From: Trichomonas tenax
Lineage: Eukaryota > Parabasalia > Trichomonadida > Trichomonadidae
Assembly: GCA_023091735.1 (NCBI GenBank)
Contig: JALKBU010000216.1
Coordinates: 1 to 59,886 of the forward strand
DNA length: 59,886 nucleotides
Direction of reading: 5' to 3'
Below are positions 11,640-21,320 of this stretch, in pieces (position 1 is the first letter of the stretch; each line of letters opens with the position of its first letter). Under the pieces are notes generated by a model that saw nothing but the letters and a program-made list of their open reading frames with translations, was not told the DNA's origin and did not search any database. The position numbers and the translations under genes were made by a program.

Positions 11640-12854
11640 ATGTCAGATATTATGTCGCGATTCTTCAATCCCAAGGCCCAGAAACGTAACGCATCGTTCG
11701 AACTTCTGAGGCTCTTTGCAACAATAAATGTTTTGATCAGACACATGAAATTTTTAGTATTTCACACTTCTCAAAACGACAAAGAATATCGCGCATTGGT
11801 GTTTCTTCACTCTCTTACGTCGACATGTGATAATATCTTCGTTATTGTGTCCGGTTATTTCCTTTGTACATCAGATTTGAAAATTTCACGTTTATTTCCT
11901 TTAGTCATCCAAAATATTTCTTACTCCGTCGGAATGTATTTATTCGCCATAGCAATGGGTTGGTCCCAGTTTACGTGGATCGAGCTAAGCCGCTTTTTGT
12001 TGCCATTAACTAACGGAGTTTATTGGTTTGCTCCTCCATTCATTATCTCCCAAATTGCGTTTCGCCCCATGTATAAAGGTCTCCTCCTTATTCACCCTCG
12101 TTACCATTTTCTTATGGTCGTAATGGTTTGTATCGTTGCCTGGGAAGCTATTCTTGGATATGGCAAGCACATTGCACAGTGGGGCGATGGTACTTGCATA
12201 AACTTGTTCTTCATGTTCCTTTTAATCGGTTCCTACCTCAGATTCAACAAAATTAATCCAAGTCTCATCACATGCGTTATTGGAGTTCTCACCACAGCGA
12301 CATTACACTACCTCGGCATGGTTGGCGATTTAGATTGGATTTTTGGCTCACAAACATCACTTGGTCTTTTGATGCGCTCAGATGCAATTTTCGCACCACT
12401 TCCTACACTGGAAACTGTATTCTTACTGCTGCTCTGCCAGAGAATACAAATATCAGGATTAACAGGCAAATTAATCAATTTCTTAGCAGATTTTAATTAC
12501 GGAATTTACACATGTCACTGCCATGGTAAGGTTATGTACCAATTTACAGGGCAATATTCACCCAGAAAACATGTTATTCTAGATCACGAATGGATTCATA
12601 TGTTATACGGCAGTTTTATGATATATTTTGAGTGCTTAGTTGTTGAAATAGTGCGTTCGATGCTAACAAACTTCTTTATTATCAATACTAATTACTATGT
12701 CAGATTTTGTAATTATATCGACGAATACTTCACTCCGCTTCTCAATTTCCAGAGCACAGAAGTTCAGGCTTCGGAAGTGGAAAAACAGGAGGAAGAACCT
12801 GCTGAAGATAATTCACCACCAACAAGTGATGAAAAACTCTTTACCCCTCTGTAA
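11640..12854 (+). CDS. acyltransferase family 3 (OafA/WecH-like) membrane protein
   Basis: A 404-residue polytopic membrane protein. The N-terminal AQKRNASFELLRLFATINVL with a following RHM matches the first helix and catalytic-region signature of acyltransferase-3 proteins, where an Arg/His pair follows the first helix. About ten hydrophobic segments follow. The last 45 residues are acidic, hydrophilic and Pro/Glu/Ser-rich (EKQEEEPAEDN), probably a cytosolic tail. Family members move acyl groups, often acetyl or succinyl, onto sugars of surface glycans. Bacterial members are the best known, so lateral origin is possible but not shown here. The start is chosen at 11640 because a strong initiator lies just upstream; an in-frame ATG at 11586 sits upstream of it. 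The frame is intact. Confidence 0.8.
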   Translation: MSDIMSRFFNPKAQKRNASFELLRLFATINVLIRHMKFLVFHTSQNDKEYRALVFLHSLTSTCDNIFVIVSGYFLCTSDLKISRLFPLVIQNISYSVGMYLFAIAMGWSQFTWIELSRFLLPLTNGVYWFAPPFIISQIAFRPMYKGLLLIHPRYHFLMVVMVCIVAWEAILGYGKHIAQWGDGTCINLFFMFLLIGSYLRFNKINPSLITCVIGVLTTATLHYLGMVGDLDWIFGSQTSLGLLMRSDAIFAPLPTLETVFLLLLCQRIQISGLTGKLINFLADFNYGIYTCHCHGKVMYQFTGQYSPRKHVILDHEWIHMLYGSFMIYFECLVVEIVRSMLTNFFIINTNYYVRFCNYIDEYFTPLLNFQSTEVQASEVEKQEEEPAEDNSPPTSDEKLFTPL

Positions 12855-13596
12855 TATATTTGTGTTTATTAAAACTTGATTATAAATGTTTATAGACACT
12901 GCTTTAATCTCTATTAACTTTGCACCAAGAAAACACTCACATACACAGTTATTTGGTTGATTTTTCATCAAATAACATGTTTACACAACAATACATATTA
13001 ACAATATAATAAATTCATAGAGTTTAGTTGAATGTTCAATGAAGTTAACCACAAATCAAAAAAAATTATGATTCAAATCAAAAATAAATATTTAAGTGGT
13101 ATGGGTTGAAATGCATATCCTGGATCTCCACATGATGAGCCATATGAGGTTTTTGATTTATGCAAAGATTTATTAACAATTTCTTTAATTGTATGTTTCT
13201 GAGTCCCAAAAGTTAAAATTTAAATACCATATATCTGTGAAATATAACACTATTGAGATTTTGTATGAATATGAAAGATATATTTTGCTCAAAATAAAAA
13301 TAGAATTTCAAGCTTTAGTAACTTAAAATTATAATACTGAGATCTAGGAAAGAGTATGTGTATGAGATTTTGGATGTATTGATGAATTTTAAATAAAATC
13401 TACAAATATAAGTTTTAACGATGTTTCAAAGTGTTAAACGGAGAACAGTGACAGATGAGGACAAAATGCAACAATAATTATGCCTCATTGTTTAAAATAC
13501 ATAATTTTTGAAAAAAGATTGCGGAAAATCGCCCAATTTTTAGGCAAAAACGATCAAAACCACCAAAAGGCGAATTATCACATAATCATAAAAACG
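12855..13596. other. intergenic spacer
   Basis: No gene is recognised. An in-frame extension of the kinase reaches an ATG at 13480, but its residues lack kinase similarity. Confidence 0.55.
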
Positions 13597-15042
13597 ATGG
13601 AAAAGACGGATAATCAGACAGTTGAGATTGGTGATTATCTGATGCTCAATACTATCGGAACAGGATCCTTCGGGAAAGTTAAACTAGGGCAGAACAAAAA
13701 TACGCTTGAAAATGTCGCTATTAAAATATTGAAAAAATCATCTTTCGAATCTAAACCAGATATAGCTATAAAAATCAAGCGAGAGATTGCTCTGATGCGT
13801 TTGATGAACCACCCACATCTTTTAAAGCTGATTGATGTTCTCGAAAGTTCAAAATTTTTGTATATCATACTTGAATATGCTCCAAATGGCGAACTCTTCG
13901 ATTTTATGTCGGAAAGCAAGTATTTATCACCTGAAATCGCAATCAGACTTTTCAGACAATTAATTTACGGCTTAGAGTTCTTACACGCGCACTCCATCTG
14001 TCACAGAGACATAAAGCCAGAGAATATATTGCTTGACGAATGTTACAATGTCAAAATCGCGGACTTCGGATTTGCAAGATTTATGAAAGAGAAAAAAGCT
14101 ATGACAGCATGTGGATCACCACACTATACAGCTCCTGAGATCATTATCGGTCTCCCATATGATGGATGCGCTGCAGATATTTGGAGTTGTGGAGTTTTGT
14201 TTTACACATTGATGTGTGGAATGCTTCCTTTCGATGGCCCCACGGTGAGGAAACTGCTCAACAAGGTTAAGGTGGGTAAGTATGTGATGCCTAACCTACC
14301 TCCTGACATACAAGATTTGATCTCAAAAATGCTCACTGTCGATCCAAAAGACAGAATTACATTGGCTGAGATAAAGCAGCATCCAGTATTTAGATATGGA
14401 CTTCCAAGAGAGTACGAGTGCCCTGTTCCACAGCCTATTCCAAAGGACCTGCCTAAATACGAATACAATCAACTTTCTGAAACCACAATCGATGTTCTTA
14501 CGCAGCTTGGTCTAACGGAAGAAGAAATACGCCAAGAAATCTCTTCTGATGAAAACACACCGGCGAAGATGTTCTGTTACATGCTTGACGGCAGTATTTC
14601 GTTCGATAAGATCGTTTGGGAGCACAGAGATACACCAAATGTTCCAATGATGATATCACCATCAACACCTCTCTCTTTCTCGCTCGATCAGCAAAATCTT
14701 TCTTTATCTCAGAACAAATACAGTTTAGCAGAGTGTGCCATCATCGGATTGGAGCCAACTGATGAGGAATTCACAACGAAAAAATCGGTTGACACACCAG
14801 CTAACGAAGAAAAAGTCATGGGAGCACTTCAGACAACTTTAACAAGGCACGCTTTCACATGGGTCTTACCAAATGATATGATGATGCTTGCACGAGGAGA
14901 GGAGAATGACATAATGATCAGGTTCGTTCCCGGAGTTGATAATAAGAATTGCGTTGACATAATGCTGTTCTATGGACCAGAAGAAAGGTTCGATGATATA
15001 TGTGAACACATAATGGATTCAATTGAATCTATCATTACATAA
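13597..15042 (+). CDS. CAMK/AMPK-like Ser/Thr protein kinase
   Basis: A 481-residue kinase from the ATG at 13597. An upstream in-frame ATG at 13480 would add 39 unconserved residues, and TCACATAATCATAA lies just before the chosen start. All catalytic motifs are present: glycine loop GTGSFGKV, VAIKIL lysine, HRDIKPENILL, DFGFARF, activation segment ACGSPHYTAPEII, and DIWSCGVLFY. This pattern is that of the CAMK-like group (SNF1/AMPK/MARK/NIM1 type). A segment with DVLTQLGLTEEEI resembles the UBA-like region of that group. The C-terminus (RHAFTWVLP to MDSIESIIT) looks like a KA1-like autoregulatory domain. No calmodulin-binding helix is recognised. It is likely an active kinase regulated by activation-loop phosphorylation; substrates are unknown. 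Confidence 0.93.
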   Translation: MEKTDNQTVEIGDYLMLNTIGTGSFGKVKLGQNKNTLENVAIKILKKSSFESKPDIAIKIKREIALMRLMNHPHLLKLIDVLESSKFLYIILEYAPNGELFDFMSESKYLSPEIAIRLFRQLIYGLEFLHAHSICHRDIKPENILLDECYNVKIADFGFARFMKEKKAMTACGSPHYTAPEIIIGLPYDGCAADIWSCGVLFYTLMCGMLPFDGPTVRKLLNKVKVGKYVMPNLPPDIQDLISKMLTVDPKDRITLAEIKQHPVFRYGLPREYECPVPQPIPKDLPKYEYNQLSETTIDVLTQLGLTEEEIRQEISSDENTPAKMFCYMLDGSISFDKIVWEHRDTPNVPMMISPSTPLSFSLDQQNLSLSQNKYSLAECAIIGLEPTDEEFTTKKSVDTPANEEKVMGALQTTLTRHAFTWVLPNDMMMLARGEENDIMIRFVPGVDNKNCVDIMLFYGPEERFDDICEHIMDSIESIIT

Positions 15043-15607
15043 TTCTTTATTATTTCATAATTTAGACGTCAGAGTTATCAATATTCACTGTTATTTGTTG
15101 TTATATTATTTAAAGAAAATATTATTTAGTATTTCAAAACAAAAGAACTCATTCAATTCAATACATTTCATATGTGTATATTAAATTTCTTATTGCTTTT
15201 AGTTTAAAACCAAAATATTAAATCAAAATAATAATATGAATAAATTAAGAATAAGGATATCATCAAAATTATAATTATTAATTTTGATTTTATTGAAAAA
15301 ATATAAAATTAGAATCAGAATTTGTAATGGATATGACACAGATTTTGATGTTATAATGCAATTCGATGATGAAATTTTTGATATTATAAAAATTATAATT
15401 GTTAGAGATTTCCACAGTATTGCTTTATGGCAATCAATACTGTTGAAAGTGTAGATTTGAATCGCATCATGTGAATTATATCTAATTAATTGTAATAAAA
15501 TATCGTAATATCATTGTCGTTTTATGCGTTTTATCAATGCACACATCAACAGATATGTCAGGAAAGAACGAGTAATAACATAAATCAACTCATTGAGACA
15601 CAAAAAC
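15043..15607. other. intergenic spacer
   Basis: AT-rich spacer with a small imperfect hairpin near 15415-15453 (CACAGTATTG and CAATACTGTTG). No gene is recognised. Confidence 0.5.
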
Positions 15608-15627
15608 CATTCTGACATGTCAGAATG
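15608..15627. repeat. perfect 20-bp palindrome with TGACATGTCA core
   Basis: The half-site CATTCTGACA is followed directly by its exact reverse complement. It lies 58 bases before the chosen ATG of the helicase gene, just before a run of about 22 T. The TGACATGTCA core is the symmetrical form of a motif found in clusters elsewhere in the window. It could be a dimeric binding site for a regulator; no function is shown. Confidence 0.7.
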
Positions 15628-15684
15628 TTGATTTTTTATTCCCGTCTTATTTTTTTTTTTTTTTTTTTTTTGATTTTCATTCCA

Positions 15685-18600
15685 ATGGGAAAAGGGAACA
15701 GGAATGAAAACAAAAACACAAAATTAGCGAAGATACAAGTGCTTGACTTAAAGAGAGAACAATTTAACAAATTTATGGACGATTTATTGAATAATACGAA
15801 AGATGAAGAATTACCAGAAAAAATATACAGCAACCGAAAGAAATTAGAAGATTGTATGTATTTCATGCAGCAATCTGATGGAAGATATGAAATATTCCTT
15901 AAGATTCTGAAAATATTTTCAAAAGATTGCATTATTAACAATAAAATCATCGATAACAAGGGAAAATACATCAGCGTTTTTTTCAAGCGTGAAAACTTTA
16001 TTCTGGACTGCGTTATTAAAGATTTAATTAAAGAGATGATTCTTCATGAAGGAAAAGAGCTTTTTTCAAAGTTCCTCGAATGCATTTCATGCGAAGATAT
16101 ATTTTACACTAATCTTGTCCTCAAAACTATCAAATTATCAATAGAATGTCTCAATAAATATAATCGACAAATTGTTGAATCAACTCTTCAAGAATTAGGG
16201 TGCCTAGAGAAAAAGCTCAAAGATTTCGTTGAGGGACAGCAGAGAAAGAAACTTTTACTCACAGATTTCGAAATTTATCCTACAGCAGAAGATTTGAAAG
16301 TGTGCAATAAAGATTTCCATAACAATGTATCAAACGGATTCAAAAGCGATGAAGAGATGAAAAAGACTCTTCAATTTCTCGAAAAATTGAATTTTATTTC
16401 TCCAGTTCAAGAAGCACTGTCAAAGCCACAGAAGGATGTTCGAGACTTCTTCATTTATCACAACGTGAGAATGGTGAATTATTCAAATAATAATTTTTTC
16501 ACGCATGAAATGTTTCTTCATTTCGAGATCTTCGCTTATGAATATTGGGACAAAGTTTTGGTAAATGTCCATCAAACCAGGCGCCTCGCCAACCAGAGTA
16601 TGCTTTTGCTATCACAGTCACTCGATTTCTTCAACATTGAAGCTATTTGTTGTTCAGAGATGCCAAGCAAAATACACAAAGAAGCAACGAAAGACTTTGT
16701 GGAAATGTTTACACAAAAATTAGTTCCAGTCACATTGTTGAAGGGACAAATCATTCCAGGAAAGAGTTATTATATGATAGAGTCAATCAATTCATGGATT
16801 CCGACAGAAATTAGATTAAAAGCATTTGAAAATACCTCTTTTCCAAATCTTCGCAGTATCTTAATGGAAAATAAAGTTAAAGACTTGCCATCAAATACCG
16901 ATGTTATAACTGTTAAGCCACTCTGTTTAATACGCGAAGGATTTCAAGATAAATCCAAATTCCCTTATTCCAAAGAAGTAAAGGTTAACGAGATTAATGT
17001 CAAAGAATTATGCGCTGGTTTAATCTATGAAACTGAAAATGATGAAAACTATTTGATCGATAATTATCTGACTTTAGATGCAGAACAGTACTATCCAATG
17101 ATAAACTTCTTCAATAAGCCTCTTACTCTCGTTAACGGCTGTGCTGGTGCGGGAAAAAGTTATCTTGGTGTCCAAACAGTTAAACTTTTCTATTCATCTC
17201 ATCAAAAGCAACCAATTTTCATCATCACACAAACAAAGCACACAGTTGATGAAATCACGAAATCTATGCTGAAATTCGCCGAAAAGAACGATATCTTGAA
17301 ACATTCAGCAATTTTCACAGATTCAGATAAAGAAATCAAAGAAGTTGAATTCAAAAATGAGTTATATTCTTTGTCGTCTTTTCAGCAAGTTTACAAATCC
17401 ACCAAAAAATCATATCAAGAATCACTCAAAAACTTACAGAAATTCAACAACTTCATTATTGACATTCATAAACTTGCAGTAATAATCAAAGAGCAGTTGA
17501 AAACAGAACAAAATAATACTGGAGAGATATGTTCACTATTCGTGAAATGCATCAAACCATTCATTAACTTTACTTTATTTCAAAGATACTTTATAAATAA
17601 CAAGAATGCAATTAATAAAGAAAATCTCAAAGATGAAGATTATGTGAGATTTTGGATTGATGAACAGTATTATTCGGAAATTGAAAATAAATATAATATC
17701 TTTTCAAATGAAGATCATTTTAAAGATGATGTCCCACTCGAAGACAGTCTTTATCCTGATGAAATGATTGCAATAGATAAAGATGAAGCAAGCAATAGTG
17801 ATAAAATTAAAGCAACTGATCAAACATTTATTGAACTCAATGCTGATAAAGATGAGGACGAAGATGAAAGCGACGATTTTATCATCGAAGATGAAGAGGC
17901 ATTCCCGAGTAATGAGAAACAAATAACTGAAGAACAAATACATGAAGAAACAAACAAATTCACAGATGAAAGATTGGGTTTCTTTAATTTGTATTTAGGA
18001 GGAATCCTTCGTCACAAACCAAACAAAACAAGATTAGATGACATGTATATGTATGTTCGTTACATTCTGAAGAACATCATTGAATGGAGAGATGACTACA
18101 AGCTTCAGGTTGATAATAAAAAGGAAAAACTTGAAGATTACAAAGCTGAAATCGTTGGTGATATATACCAGACAAAAAAGATCATTATAATGACAGCTTC
18201 ATATGCTTCACGCTTTAGAAAGTCAATCGAAAAATCAGGATGCAAATATATGATCATCGAAGAAGCAGGTGAACTCACAGAAGCAATGACGCTTTCACTA
18301 ATTCCACAAACAGGCACAAATCTGATGTTCATCGGTGATTACACGCAATTGAGGCCTTCTGTTAATTACAATTTAACTGCTGCACAGAATGCAGCTTTCA
18401 GCTTTGATATATCAACATTTGAAAGATTAATTATTAAAGCAAAGGAGCAAAAATCAGAAAACTTATTCTTATTGAAAAACCAAAGAAGAATGGATCCTAA
18501 AATTTCGTTGCCAATCAGGAAAATTATCTGTACAGATATGGAAGATGCCAAAGTGAGTTCAATAAAAGGTTTCAAGATTGATAGTCGAGTTTCATTCTTC

Positions 18601-20589
18601 AAGCATGATTTTAGTGAATCAAAGTCATCAGAAACAAGATCGACATCAAATGACACAGAGGCACTCTTTGCGGTAAACTATGCCTTGTTTTTCTTGCATA
18701 GAGGTTTTGAGCAATCTCAAATTACAATTCTCACCCCGTATAAAGGTCAAGAAACGCTGCTTAAAAAGAAATTGAAAGTAGAATATGAACTTAGGAAGAA
18801 GCAAGGAGCATTCGATGTTTATGATCCTTTTGATGACTCAGAACCAACAATAACAATCAAATGTGTTGACAACTACCAAGGCGAAGAGAATGAAGTTATA
18901 ATTTTATCACTTACGAGATCACAACCTTCCAAATTCATTGGTAATAGAAATAGAACTTATGTTTCAGTTTCTAGAGCCCGCTCGTATTTCGTTGTTCTGG
19001 CACATAGTGCACTTTTGGATGCTTCAAATCTGAGCAATGGACAGTGGCCTCAAATTTTTAATTTCCTCAAAAAAGAAAAACGCTGTGAATCATTTGGTAA
19101 AGGAGTTCCAATTCTAACAGCTAACAAAAAAGTGTTATTCCTTGATAATGCAAACAAAATGTGGGATTATCGTTTTGATCATCAAGTGATCTCAAACAGT
19201 CAGAATTGCAACAAAACACTGAAGTGCGGACATTGCTGTAAATTGAAATACAGACATGCCGATAACATCCATGATCACATCATTTGCAAAGAAATCTGCA
19301 ACCATAAATGCAAAAATTGCGGAGAAAGATGCAGAGATCCTTGTTATAGATGCAAACATATTTGCCACAAAAAGTTTCCAAAGCATTTCGAAGATTGTGG
19401 CCATGATTGCGAATTCGAATGTCATCAGATTCATGATAAAAATTATCTGCTCAAGTGTTACCATGAATGCGACAAAACATGCACTCTTCATGGAAGAAAA
19501 TGCATTCTAACTTGTGGCCATGATAAAGGAGAAATTCATTCTCCACATAAATGTGATCACATAGATGAGGAAAAATGTGATAATTGTGATGGAGTGATAA
19601 AGATAAAATGTGGTGAAAAGCCATTTTGCAATAATCCTTGCAAAATGATCCTCGAGTGTGGACATAAATGCAAAGGCATTTGTGGATATTGCAAAGAACA
19701 TGGACATAAGGAGTGCCAAGAAACCTGTCGATATGTATATCCTTGTGGACATAAATGCAATAAACTCTGCAATGATAAATCAGCATCACATGACCATAGG
19801 TTCTGTGAAGAATGCGAGAGAACCAAGCAAAACATCAACAAATTTGCAGCATCGACACCGCCAAAGGAATCAACCGCTCAGCAAAATCCTCAAGAAACAT
19901 CTGAAATGAAGCCCACGAAAGATGTTACTCAAGCAAAACCAATTCCTCAGCAAAATCCACAAGAAGCATCTGAAATGAAGCCAACGAAAGATGTTACTCC
20001 TGATAAAATCAATTCACCGCCAACACAAACTGAGCAGAAAACAGATATTCATCCTTCAATTAAACAGATATCTAAGACAGACTTTGACATGAAAAAATGT
20101 CCTAAAAGATGTCCAAACTGCAAAGCAGAATGTTTGTGTCCAGAGTGTGAGTTATGTGTATTCAATTGTTCTCATAATAGAGTCAAAAAAATACCATATA
20201 AATTGCCTCCAGGTGAGTATTATTTTAGGTTTGATGGTTGCTGTCATTTCATTAAGTTTAGCAAAGCCAAAGAAGAAATACAAAAGCAATATTCTGAAAT
20301 ATTAAACAAGAATCTGAAACAAGGTCAATCTCCAAATCTACTTCGTCAAATATCATGCCCAATATGTAAGGATAATCCGGGGGATATTCGTTCATCAAAC
20401 TTATTTGCAAATGAATACTCAGATATTAATGAGAAGATCAAAGCTAAAGAAAAATGGATTCAAAGTTACCATCCACAAAATGACTTAAGGCCATTTGTAT
20501 GTCCATGCGGTCGTCTAAATGTTCATGATATGTCTAAAGGTGTTACAGCAAAATGTTGGAAATGCAAGAAGGAGTTCACATTTAAATAA
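15685..20589 (+). CDS. ZNFX1-like SF1 RNA helicase with NFX1-type zinc fingers
   Basis: A 1634-residue protein from the ATG at 15685, which follows a TCATTC initiator-like word. The in-frame ATG at 15625 would add poly-Phe from a T run. The order is: N-terminal helical region (about 1-450); SF1 motif I GCAGAGKS at 485-492; an acidic low-complexity insertion around 690-750; motif II as IIEEAGE at 857-863; motif III GDYTQLRP; then NYQGEENEVIILS and YVSVSRARS (motifs V/VI). A Cys/His-rich array (about 1170-1380) follows with repeated CGH and CxxxC units of NFX1 type. A 27-residue unit is then tandemly duplicated (KPTKDVT twice), and three Cys clusters end the protein. EEAG in place of DEAD is usual in ZNFX1-type helicases. 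In animals these act with Argonaute small-RNA pathways or in antiviral sensing; that role here is inference. Confidence 0.88.
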   Translation: MGKGNRNENKNTKLAKIQVLDLKREQFNKFMDDLLNNTKDEELPEKIYSNRKKLEDCMYFMQQSDGRYEIFLKILKIFSKDCIINNKIIDNKGKYISVFFKRENFILDCVIKDLIKEMILHEGKELFSKFLECISCEDIFYTNLVLKTIKLSIECLNKYNRQIVESTLQELGCLEKKLKDFVEGQQRKKLLLTDFEIYPTAEDLKVCNKDFHNNVSNGFKSDEEMKKTLQFLEKLNFISPVQEALSKPQKDVRDFFIYHNVRMVNYSNNNFFTHEMFLHFEIFAYEYWDKVLVNVHQTRRLANQSMLLLSQSLDFFNIEAICCSEMPSKIHKEATKDFVEMFTQKLVPVTLLKGQIIPGKSYYMIESINSWIPTEIRLKAFENTSFPNLRSILMENKVKDLPSNTDVITVKPLCLIREGFQDKSKFPYSKEVKVNEINVKELCAGLIYETENDENYLIDNYLTLDAEQYYPMINFFNKPLTLVNGCAGAGKSYLGVQTVKLFYSSHQKQPIFIITQTKHTVDEITKSMLKFAEKNDILKHSAIFTDSDKEIKEVEFKNELYSLSSFQQVYKSTKKSYQESLKNLQKFNNFIIDIHKLAVIIKEQLKTEQNNTGEICSLFVKCIKPFINFTLFQRYFINNKNAINKENLKDEDYVRFWIDEQYYSEIENKYNIFSNEDHFKDDVPLEDSLYPDEMIAIDKDEASNSDKIKATDQTFIELNADKDEDEDESDDFIIEDEEAFPSNEKQITEEQIHEETNKFTDERLGFFNLYLGGILRHKPNKTRLDDMYMYVRYILKNIIEWRDDYKLQVDNKKEKLEDYKAEIVGDIYQTKKIIIMTASYASRFRKSIEKSGCKYMIIEEAGELTEAMTLSLIPQTGTNLMFIGDYTQLRPSVNYNLTAAQNAAFSFDISTFERLIIKAKEQKSENLFLLKNQRRMDPKISLPIRKIICTDMEDAKVSSIKGFKIDSRVSFFKHDFSESKSSETRSTSNDTEALFAVNYALFFLHRGFEQSQITILTPYKGQETLLKKKLKVEYELRKKQGAFDVYDPFDDSEPTITIKCVDNYQGEENEVIILSLTRSQPSKFIGNRNRTYVSVSRARSYFVVLAHSALLDASNLSNGQWPQIFNFLKKEKRCESFGKGVPILTANKKVLFLDNANKMWDYRFDHQVISNSQNCNKTLKCGHCCKLKYRHADNIHDHIICKEICNHKCKNCGERCRDPCYRCKHICHKKFPKHFEDCGHDCEFECHQIHDKNYLLKCYHECDKTCTLHGRKCILTCGHDKGEIHSPHKCDHIDEEKCDNCDGVIKIKCGEKPFCNNPCKMILECGHKCKGICGYCKEHGHKECQETCRYVYPCGHKCNKLCNDKSASHDHRFCEECERTKQNINKFAASTPPKESTAQQNPQETSEMKPTKDVTQAKPIPQQNPQEASEMKPTKDVTPDKINSPPTQTEQKTDIHPSIKQISKTDFDMKKCPKRCPNCKAECLCPECELCVFNCSHNRVKKIPYKLPPGEYYFRFDGCCHFIKFSKAKEEIQKQYSEILNKNLKQGQSPNLLRQISCPICKDNPGDIRSSNLFANEYSDINEKIKAKEKWIQSYHPQNDLRPFVCPCGRLNVHDMSKGVTAKCWKCKKEFTFK

Positions 20590-20713
20590 TATTATTGTTT
20601 GTTTTATATGTTTAAAAGTATCCTGATAATGAATTTTACTTTAAAATTCATAAAATTTTATTTTAAATTTATCAAGCAGATTAAAATATTATATTATCAA
20701 CTAAAAAAACTAA

Positions 20714-21118
20714 TTCGAATTCTGCAGAAAAAAAAACTTCGATTTATTCATCTTTACAGCTTCAGAACAGAAATACTCAAATCAAATAATCAACAAAATT
20801 GCACGGTTTATTGATTCGGAGCATAGATTATACAGAAATTCGTGCTATCAAGAGAATGGCTTCCTTATGAAGGATCTGTCTATCTTAAAGAGACGAAAAG
20901 AAGATATTATCTTTGTTGACGACAATCTCAATGTTTTTCTCGCTAACCGCAAGAACTCACTCCCAGTTTACGCTTGGAAGGGTTCAAGCGACGACAACAC
21001 ACTTCTCAATACAGTTTTGCCAGTTCTCGAGCAATACTTAACAGAAAAGGGCGTCAGACCTGTCTTATTGCGTTCAAGAGTTCAGAGACGTTATTCCAAT
21101 TTATTCCCATTCTTTTAA
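20714..21118 (+). pseudogene. truncated FCP1/NIF-like (SCP) phosphatase
   Basis: An open frame follows an in-frame TAA at 20711-20713 and has no ATG until 20867. It reads FEFCRKKNFDLFIFTAS, then YSNQIINKIARFID, HRLYRNSC, GFLMKDLSILKR, DIIFVDDN and LPVYAWKGSSDDNTLL. These are the C-terminal two thirds of an FCP1-homology (NLI-interacting-factor) domain, including the VDDN loop. The N-terminal DxDxT catalytic motif is missing, and only about 120 bases separate this frame from the helicase stop, leaving no room for it. An ACTAA...CAG string precedes the frame, but it does not match the strict trichomonad intron 3' end ACTAACACACAG. It is best read as a 5'-truncated gene copy. Confidence 0.8.
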
Positions 21119-21320
21119 GAATCCGTGAAATTATATATTTTATTGTTTGTTTGTATTTAAATAAATTATTTGATTGTTTGTGAATTGGCAAGTTTTTAAA
21201 CAGTTTTGCATTGAGATATGAATAGCTAACGTTCAATCTGTGTTATACAATATATCAAATTAACAAAAGTTGGGAAAGAAGATATTTACAGTTAAATAAA
21301 ACAAGTGTAGATGTGATTGG

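Noticed and set aside
13480..13596. upstream ATG extending the AMPK-like kinase
   Set aside because: The added 39 residues are Lys/Asn-rich and unlike any kinase N-terminus, and a TCACAT-type word sits before the inner ATG.
15625..15684. in-frame upstream ATG extending the helicase by 20 residues
   Set aside because: The extension is mainly poly-Phe from a T run, and the TCATTC word just before 15685 supports the inner ATG.
20711..20732. possible intron 3' end (ACTAA...CAG) before the FCP1/NIF fragment
   Set aside because: The known trichomonad 3' intron motif is the strict ACTAACACACAG. The spacing here is longer, no GTATGT-type donor with a coding exon is found, and there is no room for the missing domain.
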